Part shown: piece by piece, positions 46,771-58,060 of the stretch
Numbering within the stretch: position 1 is the first letter of the stretch
How the letters are laid out: every line of letters begins with the position of its first letter
Origin: Pseudeuparius sepicola
Taxonomy: Eukaryota > Arthropoda > Insecta > Coleoptera > Anthribidae
DNA: 64,000 bases
Assembly: GCA_963920635.1 (NCBI GenBank)
Contig: OY987303.1
Span: forward strand, 20,128,175-20,192,174
Direction of reading: 5' to 3'
Program-made: the position numbers and the translations under genes
Notes under the pieces: generated by a model
Database searches by the model: none
Seen by the model: the letters and a program-made list of their open reading frames with translations, nothing else
Told to the model about the DNA's origin: nothing

Positions 46771-48174
46771 AAGCCAGTGGCGGACAAAAGAACAAAATAT
46801 ATTACCACGGTAAGTATATTATATCGTTTTCATGATTTAATACGATATGACTCTGGTTTCAGTTTAGCCCTTAAGTAGGTAGGTATACGAGCATCTAGTT
46901 TAAAATTGAATGGAATGCAGAAAAAGTTGCCAAGTCAGCAAAATAGAGAACACCTATTAGCACATAACATAACCAGCACGATATTGAAACCTAAGAAGAT
47001 AAACGCACGACCATAATATACGTAGGTATAGGGTGATCCATCGAACAGTTCGTAATACCTCCTTATTTTTTTTATATTTCCATATATTTTTTACACAAAA
47101 AAAGTTTTACCTTGTAATGTATCCTAATTTTTTTTCAAACCCGCATAAAGAAAAAGTATTGAACATGAAATAAAAAAGTTGCAAGGGTTTTGGTTCATTA
47201 CTACGATGTGAATACATACGTCATATATTATGTGTGCTCCTACCGTTTCAATCTGAGTAGGAACTATGTAAAAACAACGCCCGCGTTGCCTCGGTTTTTA
47301 AAAATAACCTTCTCGGTCAAAAAGTGCACTTACGCATCTGGGAATGTAAGTAACTATTGTTTTTAAAATTTTCGTTATAATGTCGCCCTGCTTAATCTTG
47401 TCCCTATAAACACGCTATTTTTTATAAATGCATCATGAAATGTTGAAAGGCCATAACATTTTTTTAACATTTTATTAACAGAGCTTGTAGTTGGCTATAC
47501 TCCGATTACTGTAAGAAGTACCGATTTTGTCAGATGACATTCTTCACAAAATCCCTAGGAATTTTTTGTTAACCATAGGTATAACATTGGTATATGTGTC
47601 TCAACCAGTTAATGACGTCACTCATTGATTTATAATGTGAAAAGTTACCCTAGTGATACGAAAAAAAGAGCATAATAAAATAAAAACCCTATTGCAATCA
47701 CGATCATGCCGCTACAAATAAAAATCACTGTGACTACAACTCATTTTAATAATAATTTCAAACGTCATCGCAACACTTTCGTTTTGGTATTTTGTAATAA
47801 TCAGCTGCTTTTGGCAGCATCTATGGGCGGACTCAGGCAAATTTAGCTTCGGTGTGTCAAAGTGACAGTGAAGGTTTTCCAGATCGTTTAAACTGGTTCA
47901 AACATTCGGTAATGAAAATATTCGCGGGTTTTTTACGTTTCGTGAGTTTTACCGTCATCTGTGTTGTTCTTGTTCGTGTTACTTTTCGTGTTATTAGTGC
48001 AAATGGGCTCGTTACTGACCTGAACTTATGACCCGGTTGCATTTTTTGCTGCATTGATGCCAACTTAGGATATCGAAATTACCAATTGACAGTCCCAGTA
48101 AGGACTTCTTAAAATAATTTTAGTATACGCTGGCAAACAAACAACCCACAATCACTTGGTCCGGCCACAGCCGA
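46771..48174. other. Non-coding stretch
   Basis: An isolated TATAGGGTGATCC terminus lies near 47028. No coding or RNA feature is supported. Confidence 0.4.
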
Positions 48175-49245
48175 CTATAGGCAAGCACCGAAGTTGAGGA
48201 AACTGGCAACGTGGCTTACGGGTCTGGGTGGCGTGCCCTGTCACTCCCTGTTAGTTGATTTTACATAAGAAATTAGTTTTATAGTGCTGGTAGTGGTATC
48301 GTCGTGAGATTTCTACGACGAGGCAGTGTGGGAAACAGACTGCTCGAAGCGCTGGCGACAGCTTTTTTATAAATTTGTTTTGTTCGTGCAAAACTGAAAC
48401 ATTTGTAAAAGTTCGAAGTGAAGAAGCGAAAGAAGTTATTGGGTCCTTCTACAATTTGAAGCCTCAAGATGCCTAGAATTATCAAGGGAAGCTAGAACTT
48501 AGTTGAATACCTGGCTGTAAGTCAAATCGTAATAACTTGAAGTAGCTAGATTTTCCTTGCTTGACTGCAGGCGATCGACTTATATTCGTTTTGGGCTTCT
48601 CAAAGAACAACAATTTACGTATAACTTGATTAATGGATAAACTAAAGTACCCTTTAAAATTAAAGAAGTTTTTGTAATAATTGAAACATTGTTTAATATT
48701 GTTGCAAAATGTTCTTTACCTAATTAAAGTCAAATATACTTTAGTTATACGTATGTATTATGAAATTGACCCTAACTGACATTTCAATCATAAGAGATTG
48801 TTTTCCTTCACAAAACGCCATTTTTCTGTGCGTTTAATGTTTATATTTTGACGAAAATTTAACCATAAATGAAGATAATCATCATTTGCCTGACGAGACA
48901 TTTTGTGAAAAATTCTAACCACACCACACCAGGCACACCAGGCATCGTACTTACACACCACACCAGGCATCGTACTTATTTTAAATACTTATACTTCTGT
49001 GCATAATTTGTTACCGATTTTATTATTGTCTGTTATAAACAAACATACTTACTTAGCCTATTTACAAAAATTATTGAACATTTTATTAAAAAAGACAAAC
49101 TAAGCCAAAGTGCCGAAAAGTTCTTCAAAAAGGTCGATCGTTATTAGACCCGCTAGACTGCATAGACCCGTTGAACCATCCCGCTGCGGCGTTGCCACAT
49201 GTTTGCACAGGGCTTGTAAGTTTGAGAAGGTTGTGGTCAGGCTCT
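48175..49245. repeat. Inverted, diverged copy of the 30888-32430 repeat
   Basis: Reverse-complement match along its whole length, with about 15-20% difference and indels. It lacks the 410-bp hairpin insertion, giving an empty target at 48679-48690. It contains its own small tandem duplication, ACACCACACCAGGCATCGTA, around 48921-48978. Confidence 0.8.
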
Positions 49246-49392
49246 TTTCTCGCTTAGTAAAACCAATAAAAATGGAAAATTTGTGTTTTCAATTGAATGC
49301 TAGTGCTTGTAGTGTGAATACAACATTTTCTCAGCGTATTTCAATTGTTATATGTGTATAAGTTAATGCTTGCTATTATTTGTAGATAATAC

Positions 49393-50220
49393 TGTAACGA
49401 AAAACGCCTTTAAAGTTGCTATATCAGTTTTCAATGAATATGTCTGCACGGTTTCTAACCTACTCAAAGATTTAGCAGATAAATTTTAAGTTTGGGTATT
49501 CTACTTACAGTTTATAATTTTTGTAATTAATTTAGAGGCATTTTCGTCTTTGTTGGCCTGAGGCCCCCAGGGCCCCATTTTCCTTTAGTTTTCATTGTTT
49601 TCCCTGTACAGCTTCCATAACTTTCTAGAAAGTTTGCTAGAACTTTATGATTTGTGAACTATCATTGGCCAGGAATATTCTAGAGTATATTCTCCAGTCT
49701 TCCTTTTGAATATATAAGCCCTGGGAATTGGGCCTGGGGGAAGTGAAAGGTTAGAAAGCGATTTAACCAAGGCAACGAGTTTGTACTGAATCAGTTGTAC
49801 CTACTGAATCTCAACAATCACAGTCCAAACTCGTTGGCTTAGTTAAATCGCTTTCTAACCTTTCACTTCCCCCAGGCCCAATTCCCAGGGCTTATATATT
49901 CAAAAGGAAGACTGGAGAATACTCTAGAATATTCCTGGCCAATGATAGTTCACAAATCATAAAGTTCTAGCAAACTTTCTAGAAAGTTATGGAAGCTCTA
50001 CAGGGAAAACAATGAAAACTAAAGGAAAATGGGGCCCTGGGGGCCCCTGGCCAACAAATATGTGACGGAAAATGCCTATAAATTAATTACAAAAATTATA
50101 AACAGTAAGTAGAATACCCAAACTTAAAATTTATCTGCTAAATCTTTGAGTAGGTTAGAAACCGTGCAGACATATTCAATGAAAACTGATATAGAAACTT
50201 TAGAGGCATTTTTCGTTACA
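49393..50220. mobile_element. 828-bp foldback with heat-shock-promoter-like arms
   Basis: Two ~390-base arms (49393-49783 and 49826-50220), over 90% complementary, around a 42-base loop. Ends TGTAACGAAAAA / TTTTTCGTTACA, with ATAC on both flanks as a possible 4-bp target duplication. Each arm carries two HSE-like blocks and a TATATAAG directed toward the loop. No protein frame. Possibly a foldback transposon that captured promoter DNA. Confidence 0.88.
49621..49718 (+). promoter_or_regulatory. HSE-like motifs, CCAAT and TATA box (left arm)
   Basis: CTTTCTAGAAAGTTTG (49621-49636) and GGAATATTCTAGAGT (49672-49686) are runs of alternating GAA/TTC 5-bp units, as in heat-shock elements. ATTGG at 49664 is an inverted CCAAT box and TATATAAG is at 49711-49718. 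The order matches an hsp promoter. The right arm repeats all of it on the minus strand. Confidence 0.5.
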
Positions 50221-50816
50221 ATACAGATGAAAGATAAGTATAGGTATTTAGGTAATATTTCTTCATCACCTTCAGTAGTAAGTACTGCATTTATAGGCCA
50301 GGGAAATTACGGTAAAAAATAACGAAACGTAGACAAAATTCATAACCGCATTTTTATAATGCCATCACAAAATATTGGTAATAAATGAACGCCAGAATTG
50401 TTTTTTTATACAAAATAAACATACGCGTGTGGGCGCTTTTTAGAAAAATACATTTTCTTGTTGTAATAAAGGTAAGTAAGGTATATAAAGTTGAGATTGA
50501 TAAATTAAACAGATTACGTTTGCGCAAGTATCCGAATGGTGTAAAAATGACATTTTGCGTAATATTTTGTTGGGTAAAAATATTAACTGCGTTTTTATTA
50601 TTTATAATTACCTTAAAAATCAAGTATTAACAGTTTGTTCTGAAATGAAACATAGATATTGTTTCGCCGGAAATCGCATTTTAAAGAAATTTGAAGCTGT
50701 CTTTGAGAGCAAAAGTATTAACTGGCTGATTTTTGTTAAACTTAGTAAGTGGATACGAAGTCTTGTTAATTTTTTTTAAATTAAACAAAAATTTGTAACG
50801 GAAGTATTTTTACATA
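50221..50816. other. Non-coding stretch
   Basis: Overlapping short frames on both strands have no domain. No repeat noticed. Confidence 0.4.
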
Positions 50817-51747
50817 CACTGTGTTCATTTGAAAACAGTCCACCCGCATTACTTTTAAAACTACGAAAAAAATCAGAAATCGCCGGGACCCGTCAATTTT
50901 GGTTCGGAGGGGGAACTTCTCTGTCTGAAGTACAGGTCATGTTGACAAATTCACCCCTGTAACCCCCACCACCCCTAACTTTAAAATTTCAAAAGGGGAA
51001 TACCCCCTTTGCGATACATCATTTTAAAGCTGGATGTTGCGAATTTTAAAGCTGATGTTGCGAATACAACTCATTTTTATTTTTTAAAATTCGATGATAT
51101 TTGGAGAAGTTATGGGTAAACAACGGTTTTTTCGTAGTTTAAAATAAATTACTTTTTACCCTAGATTTTCAACAGCATTCACATGGGGAAATAATACACA
51201 ATGATTGTGTGGCTACTTATTTTATTAAATTTTCAAAATGAGCTCCATTAGTTGCTAGACAGTAGTACAATCTTTGTTCACATTCCGCTCTTACTTTAAC
51301 AAATGTGTCGCGAGAAATATGTTGGCATTCTTCTGTTATTCTGTTCTTCAGATCATCAATTTTTGTGGGAGGGGTTTTATACACGTTTGTTTTATTTCCC
51401 CCATGTCAATGCTGTTGAAAATCTAGGGTAAAAAGTAATTTATTTTAAATTATGAAAAAACCGTTTCACCCATAACTTCTTCAAACATCATCGGATTTTA
51501 AAAAATAAAAATGAGTTGTATTCGCAATAACATCAGCTTTAAAATGATGTATCACAATGGAGGTATTCCCATTTGAAATTTTAAAGTTAGGGGTGGTGGG
51601 GGTTACAGGGGTGAATTTGTCAACATGACCTGTACCTACGTCAAAAAGTTCCCCCTCCGAATAAAAATTGACGGGTCCCGGCGATTTCTGATCTTTTTCG
51701 TAGTTTTAAAAATATTAAGGGTGGACTGTTTTCAAATGAACACAGTG
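50817..51747 (-). mobile_element. Tc1/mariner derivative with ~370-bp TIRs
   Basis: Ends CACTGTGTTCATTTGAAAAC and its inverse, each flanked by TA (50815-50816, 51748-51749), the Tc1/mariner target duplication. The TIRs are unusually long (to about 51190 and from about 51400), and their inner edge reaches into transposase coding sequence. The ~200-base unique centre keeps the transposase C-terminus on the minus strand. It probably formed by inverted duplication of one transposon end. Confidence 0.88.
51217..51404 (-). pseudogene. Tc1/mariner transposase C-terminus
   Basis: About 60 intact minus-strand codons ending in TAA: VYKTPPTKIDDLKNRITEEC, a VRAECEQRLYYCLATNG stretch and HFENLIK match the C-terminal tail of insect mariner/Tc1 transposases ('TPPT...DLK.RI...C', 'R...C....G.HFEhl'). 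The catalytic domain is absent. Confidence 0.85.
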
Positions 51748-52490
51748 TATACAAATGACAGTTGACCTACATGCGCCCTAAATGAATGTTTAATGTCGCT
51801 ATATGTGATTTAATATAGTTATATTGTAAAAAGTTAAACAAACAAAAAACAGTTAATATTTTTGCCTATTCTATATCAATGAGAAGTGACAGCTGACGTA
51901 CATGAGGCTCAGATAAATGTTTAATTTTGTATAAGTTACATTCTATTGGTAAAAGGGAATGATCATCTGCAATAAAAACATAGTTAACATTTTTGCTTTT
52001 GCCGTAATAGAAAATTATCCGATTTTTACCTCTCTTTGTCGATCTAAGTTACTTCCATATTCTTTAATTTCTTAATATTTAGCAAGGGAAGTTTTTTACC
52101 TAAAGAGTCTAAAAAAATCCAGTTAACATTTTTGCTCGAAATTTCTAACGAAAAATAGGTGTTTTTTGACTCAAGGTTCCGTTTTTTCAAAATGTTTAAC
52201 TTTTGGTTTCTACCAACGTATTTACTTATAACTTTGATATGGTAAAACAAAATTGCAGTTAATATTTTTGTCTAGGTCAAATTCTATTTTCCCTGGCCTA
52301 TTAATTAAATTGGCAACAGCGCTCTTCAGCAAGAATTTGCATGGTCCCAAACGGGCTCTATATCCCTACAATAATAATATGTTCATTTCGTTTTATTAGT
52401 GTCTTTATAAATGTCTTTTGGAATCATAGCAAAGGCAAAAGAAAACACGCGGGATAAACGCAATAATTTTTGTTTAGTTTCCACCCCTAG
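51748..52490. other. Non-coding stretch
   Basis: The phrase AACAGTTAATATTTTTGCC, or close variants (AGTTAACATTTTTGC), recurs at about 51849, 51980, 52122 and 52257: a loose dispersed motif of unknown origin. No gene. Confidence 0.4.
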
Positions 52491-52880
52491 ATACTTTTAC
52501 AGTTCCACCCCTTCCCGAAGCGCCGCTGTGCCGCGGATCCGCGGCGTAGCAGTTGCCGTCGCCGCCGCCGCCCGATCGGCGTGGTCACATTCTGGAAGAG
52601 CGGCCCCGCAAATTTACAATAACACGGGGCCGCCGCTACCCCCGGCCACCCCTTTCGCCCCCCTCTCCCCCCCCCCCCCCCGCACCCGGCGACCCGTCCC
52701 GAATATAAATTCCCCGCATACCGCCGTTATTGTTTTCGCCGCGGCCAGAAATTAAAAATTACTTCCGGTGGCCAGGCATAGCACAGAAACGGAACGCCGA
52801 AGGGCGGCGAGGATTGTGGATCGCTCTCGATCCGATCAGTGCCACAGACTTCGGAAATCTAAAGAGACATAACTGGAGAA
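52491..52880. other. CpG-rich block with C-tract
   Basis: GCCGCGGATCCGCGGCG palindrome near 52530, dense CpG, a C14-type run near 52666-52681, and TATAAATTCCCCGCATACCG. The proline/alanine-rich frame here is compositional. Candidate CpG-type regulatory island. Confidence 0.5.
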
Positions 52881-53985
52881 GGTCGGAGCAGTTGGTAGAT
52901 AACAACGCGCCTTACAAAATTTATTGATTTATAGTTGGCTGTTAAGCAAGCATCCAATAGTCATAGGCATCGACATCAGCATCGGATATCTAATGGATGT
53001 ATTAGCATTAGCGTTACTATTACCCAGTTCAGTAGCGTGAAGTCTAAAACTGAAGACTAACTTTCTTGACAGATTTACAGTCTGTTCTCTAGTAGTTGAT
53101 AGTGGAAATCTGGTATTTTTAAAGTCACTTGAAACAGCATAAAGAACTCTAATTGCATAAAAAAACTCAATATAGGACATAAGCGTCACGCAGTTTTTTA
53201 AAGATATACATATTCTAAAAGCAACATAATATTTCACTTTTAAGGGTTTTTTAAGGTTTTCGTCAAACACAACGTAAAGGTTAATGCACCATACAATATT
53301 GTCAAAAGGTCTCTAAAAAGCCACATCGATTACAACTATTTACGTAGGTATATTCTAAAATCTGTGAAATTATCGCACGCCTATCCACCGCATTTTGCTT
53401 ACAAGTGGCCGGCCGTCGAACAGTGTAGCCCATGCAAGTATTGGTATTGGTGATATATTATATTAGGCGAGCATGCAGTCAATTGTTTTTACTACAATAT
53501 CTATCGTCTCTGTCTCCTTCATCTCCTTTTACTTACAATACCAAGTGCGGTTTAATATGGTTAAAAAAGTGTTTTGACTCGTATTTTATTGCCGGAAGAG
53601 CCTGTTCTCGAGCAACCCTGGTAAAATATATAAATGAACACACTTGGAACACAGTGATATACGAGGCGCGATCTATTTCATAGCTTTTACCACGCTCTGC
53701 TACTGGTAAAAATACCAGACTTATCAGCCGAAACCACCCGTATAAAATTCACAGGTTTTTATGCTGTTCCAAGTGACTTTAGAAATACTATACTAGGGTC
53801 ATAAAAAGGCCATAAACCGCAGGCCTGCGGTAAAAGAATTTATTATGGATAGGAAGGGAATGTAATTATAATTTATTAGGGGGTAGGGAGGGCAGGTAAT
53901 TATTAATCCCTTTGAAAATACCTTAATTAACAAATCAATTTGAAGGTGACGTTCAAAGTGGTTACTTCGTTTTTTATTGTATACG
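52881..53985. other. Non-coding stretch
   Basis: No feature recognised. It probably includes the unmarked left end of the transposon whose coding remnant starts at 53986. Confidence 0.4.
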
Positions 53986-54114
53986 ATGGCTTCCTCTTTT
54001 AAACCAGTGCAAGCTGGCGACATCAGTAAGTCTGCATACAGTGCATACTCTTTAAGGGAAAAGGCTATAGTGTTGGACGTATATGATGCTCTAATTCATC
54101 AACATCCCGCAAAT

Positions 54115-54918
54115 TGCATTGCATTATCACTCAACTGTAACATCTCTTTATTTGCAGATGATGCGGCACTCATAGTGTCTGGTTCAGGAGATGTCGTTGA
54201 GAGTTGTAACATTAATTTAGGGCTGCTCTGTGAGTGGTTCGATAAGAATTCTTTATATATTAATGCAAGTAAAACAACTTACATGCGTTTTCATAATTAT
54301 CAAAACAACAAAAACGCAAATATTTCTCTGTCCGTTAACAATAATACTCTGTGACAGACTGCCAATACAAAATTCCTAGGTTTACTTATCGATGATTGTC
54401 TTAATTGGAGGGATCACTGTCAGAGCTTAATCTCTAAACTGAATTCTTTTTGCTTTATGTTACAGAATTTGCGTCGTGTATTAACCATCGAACAATTAAT
54501 TTGCATATACCACGCACAGGTTGCATCGCGGCTGAGGTATGCAGTCTGTTTTTGGGGCATTTCTTCTGCTGCTGCGGATGTCTTTATTTCGCAAAAAAGA
54601 ATTGTCAGATGCATTACCGGATTGGGCAGACTTCAGAGCTGTCGTGAAATTTGTTGCTATTTTAGAATGAATAAAAATAATTCTCTCACAAACGGGGATG
54701 TTCATACATTTGATACTCGCTCCAGAAATGAATTTAGGCTGCCCCAGTGCAGGTCTCGAATTGGCAGACGGTCCCCATCATTCTTGGGTCCCAAGTTTTA
54801 TAATGGGTTGAGTGCTGAAATTAAATCTGCCTCCACACTCGGTGTCTTTAAAAACAAGTTAAGATGTTTTTTATTATGTAACACGTTTTATAGTGTTGAT
54901 GAATTTGTACAATTTTAA
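54115..54918 (+). pseudogene. LINE reverse transcriptase, C-terminal part
   Basis: Begins just before the catalytic SLFADDAALIVSG motif and continues in the same frame through KFLGLLIDDCLNW (the jockey-type 'fLG..iD..L.W'), LRRVLTIEQLICIYHAQV and RYAVCFWG. A TGA at about 54353 interrupts it. Near 54650 (CREICCYFRMN) a stretch usually present is missing. Upstream palm motifs and endonuclease are lost through 5' truncation. Confidence 0.88.
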
Positions 54919-54990
54919 ATTTTATAGTGTTGATGAGCTTTTCAATTTTAAATTTTAGTGTTGATGAACTTGTACAATTTTAAATTTTGC
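54886..54990. repeat. LINE 3' UTR minisatellite
   Basis: About three copies of a ~40-base unit containing GTGTTGATGAA(C/T)TTGTACA and ATTTTAAATTTT. The first copy overlaps the end of the coding frame. Confidence 0.75.
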
Positions 54991-55429
54991 TTTGTATATA
55001 AGTATGTATGTAAATGTAGTATTTACTTTGACGTTTTTCATAATGTTTTGTTAACATTCTGTGTGAAAATAAAGCTCTAATCAAATACCGTCTCATACAC
55101 AGTAGAAACCTGTGCCAATATGACTGGAGTTGGAGAAGCAACTATTTACAGAATCTTGAAGCAAAGAGCAAAGTAAAAAATGCCATACGTAGAAAAGTAG
55201 GTACATGGGTTTTTTTTATAAAGAAAGAGTTAACTACATTAGACAAAGTTCTACAATCCATTAAAGGCGATGAGGACTTGCTTGAATTAGGAAGAACTAA
55301 ACTTTGAAGAAAAGAGAATGTGGGAACTTGACAATTTAGTCAACGAAACTGTAGACCTGCAACCTGTGATTATTAATTTAGGTGAAGACGACTCGTCTTC
55401 TGAAGACGATTCTTTCATTTTAGAATAGG

Positions 55430-56834
55430 TATAGTGTAAATAGCTAATTAATATTTTATAATTATATTATTTGTATATTTTCAAATTTCGCGGTATATTT
55501 TTATATTATTTTTTTATTTCCTGTGGTTTAATTTGCAATATCTGTATTCTTGATCAAATAAATATTAATTCTGGAAAGCTTTTTGGATATTATTTAATTA
55601 AAAAATACCACAAATACCAAAAAAATAAGTAGGTACCACAGATGTAGGTACCTATCTCTCACAATGAATGTCTAATAAAAATTCCTGCCTGAAAAGCAAA
55701 TTTCTAAACTCTAAACATTTTATGAGTATTTTGAATCGGGCCAATATACGGTATGCCCAGGTGGCCCCAAAAAACATTACCAAAACAAGGGGCAAATACA
55801 TTAAAACTGCTCTTTATTATTTGGCTCACTGCGACAGCTTTCTAAATTTATAATGAATGGGCGGTACTATCAACTGCTGGAGGAAAGACTGTAGTGGTAG
55901 TAAAATTAGTACCCAATAATGGTGTTAATGGGGGTAATAATTAGTAATAAAGTTCTCTCCATGAATTTCTGGGGGCTATAGCCTCTCCCTCTCCCCTCAA
56001 ACCAGATGCAGAAATATAGTCCTCATTGGTATAAGCCCCTAACTCTCTCTTTGTTTGAATAAGTGCTACAGCATAATAATACACAAAAAAAATTTAAAAA
56101 AAAAAACGAGTGTCTTTTTGTGCATTTGCGATGAAGAGCTTATTTTATCGCAAATGTATACAACGCCTCGACCACGTCGCCAGGGTTATCGAAATGCACA
56201 AGAAACCAACGATATAGGAATAGATACATTACCAAGGGCAACTCGTTTTGTTTCATAATTTAAAAAATATGTAATAGGGAACTTGACGATTTTTCAAAAC
56301 TATTTTTAAACTATACCTAAGTGATAGAGAAATCCGAACAACGCATTAAAAAAATTTTTTTAGCTACTGAGATATGAATTTTCTAATTTCAATTCCTGGA
56401 AAACAACCGGTGACGTCACTTATATGTATGTTGAGTAGATTTGGCAACATTGTAAATTTATTTTTATATCTATGATTTTGAGATCCTTTTATTTAATGGG
56501 ACTGGCAGAATCCTTCTCGGTTCCCTTCCACAAAATGAAGAAGAAGAGCTGAACTTCTAACCTAAAAAGTTGTTTTCTGGTTGTAACCTATAAACTCAGA
56601 AAAATACCTAAATTATTTGTTTCATCTCCCCCAGCCCAGGCCTTAGGTTTTTATTATAGTCTCCTTATTATTCATTATACTACCTGCTGGATTAAATTAT
56701 AAACATATTGATTGTCAAAATATTTATTTGTGTTGTCTTCTCAGTGTTGTGTACTTTTATAACTGGAGTTCTCTACTTGCCTAAAAGAGCCTGCGAAATG
56801 TATTATTATTGGTGGTAAAATCGTATGAGAATAC
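55430..56834. other. Non-coding stretch
   Basis: No recognised gene or repeat. Short frames at 55668 and 56055 lack domains. Confidence 0.4.
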
Positions 56835-57080
56835 GTCTTTAAATTCGAATTAAACATTTATACAAGTTCTACAGACTTGGCACAGAAGAACAAAATTGTT
56901 AGAAGCTATAAAACGTAAAAATTATTTTTCCACTAAAACTCTTATATTTGTATGTGAAGATCATTTTTATGTAAGTCATAGCCAGATGATATTTATTGGT
57001 TTGCATTTATATAATGCTTTTTATAGCTAAAAGAAGATATGGAAAACTATAAATATGATGGAAAGTTGTAAATGGTGCAT
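56835..57080 (+). pseudogene. THAP-domain exon relic
   Basis: Plus-strand reading from about 56850 gives FIQVLQTWHRRTKLLEAIKR, KNYFSTKTLIFVCEDHF: the THAP core with the terminal C..HF zinc ligands. A GTAAGT donor at 56971 and acceptor TTTTATAG at 57026 lead to KEDMENYKYDGKL, the usual next segment in insect THAP genes. An in-frame stop upstream and another soon after mark it as decayed. Confidence 0.7.
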
Positions 57081-57559
57081 CCCAGTTCTTACATAAATTA
57101 TTTATTAGGAAAATTAGAGTGGTTTCTCTGAACATACTGATACGAATGATGTTTATGATTCAACTTTACATGACTTCTTAAATAACTGTAGTGCTTTTAA
57201 ATTTGAACGTAAATTACATTGGTATTGGATTTTATTGTAAGCAACGATATACACCTCGTGAAAGAGAGCAGAGAAAAGAAAAAACTGTCTAGGTAAATTA
57301 TGTTAAAAATAAACATTGATTTGTAACAACTGCACTATTTACTATGCCTAGGTATGCCTTAAGTTCAAATTACTTCAATATACAGTAAAATCCATGAATT
57401 GGCCACCTTTATTTATAATTTTAGCACGTTTTATTACCTATAATTATTATACAATTATTATCTTTACACTGCCTACGCCCGTAAATATCGCTCAAACGCT
57501 CGGCCTAGTTCTCGAACTCCTGGCCGTCAATAACATTTCATTTTCGTAGCCCGGCGACC
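57081..57559. other. Non-coding stretch
   Basis: AT-rich, lying between the oppositely oriented THAP and SWIM relics. No feature. Confidence 0.4.
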
Positions 57560-58060
57560 ACAAGGAGTGGATAGGTGATACACTTGTCTTATTCACTTTG
57601 GCTATGTCTATGCAGCCACGTTAAAAATGCCACGGAATGTTTGCAACCTCCTTGGGAAGCCGCACAGTCTAGACATTGTGCTTGAATGATCTTCTCAGCC
57701 ACTTCATCTATTTCACAAACTACTGCATAATTTTTGGAACGAACCTTGTGTTCTGGGCATATTTTGGTTTTTACAGTATACTTTCCTGAGTATCTCTTTA
57801 AGTGCACATAACAAACGGCTGAATCATCATATCTCTTGCCGCACTGAAAGAAATATTATATATTAGGTCTAACCAACAATATTGTTTTTTAGCTTACCTC
57901 TGTGTCTTAACTCCACGAATTTCTGCTGAGTTATAGAGCTTGCTATTTGTAAAATAATCTGACACAATGAAGACATCTAGCTTTGGCTAATTATTTGATT
58001 ATAAGCTTTCACAAAATTTGCTTCCATTGTTGTATCGCGTTCAAAATACGACAACAACAC
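57560..58060 (-). pseudogene. SWIM-finger (YqaJ-associated family) gene relic
   Basis: Minus-strand exons. Exon A (57898-58060) ends PKLDVFIVSDYFTNSKLYNS, EIRGVKTQ, with a GTAAGC donor; it contains a frameshift. Exon B (57589-57843), after TTTCTTTCAG, reads CPEHKVRSKNYAVVCEIDEV, then CLDCAASQGGCKHSVAFLTW: a SWIM-type C..C...C.H zinc motif. This arrangement matches a widespread insect family in which SWIM precedes a YqaJ exonuclease-like domain; the YqaJ part is not found here. The frame stops after HSQSE, and following DNA has only scraps. Confidence 0.72.

Larger units (their letters stand above)
54115..55081 (+). mobile_element. 5'-truncated jockey-like LINE
   Basis: Inserted in the transposase remnant with a 5-bp target duplication CAAAT (54110-54114 and 55082-55086). 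It retains the last part of reverse transcriptase, a 3' UTR with tandem repeats, and a terminal AATAAAGCTCTAAT containing a polyadenylation signal. Confidence 0.85.
53986..55429 (+). pseudogene. Deleted DDE transposase gene interrupted by a LINE
   Basis: The N-terminus at 53986 (MASSFKPVQAGDISKSAYSA, LREKAIVLDVYDALIHQHP) breaks at 54114 and resumes at 55087 with a helix-turn-helix, MTGVGEATIYRILKQRA, then, one frame over, KKELTTLDKVLQSIKGDEDL, the second N-terminal HTH seen in insect Tc1-like transposases. The catalytic core is missing. The end (55309-55429) reads WELDNLVNETVDLQ, IINLGEDDSSSEDD, stop: the acidic tail of the same family. So this was already an internally deleted transposon before the LINE landed. 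Confidence 0.7.

Noticed and set aside
50354..50779. Three overlapping frames near 50.5 kb
   Set aside because: Opposite-strand overlap, AT-rich, with no family resemblance.
52411..52755. 114-codon proline/alanine-rich frame
   Set aside because: It follows the CpG-rich block and a C homopolymer; there is no domain and codon use simply mirrors composition.
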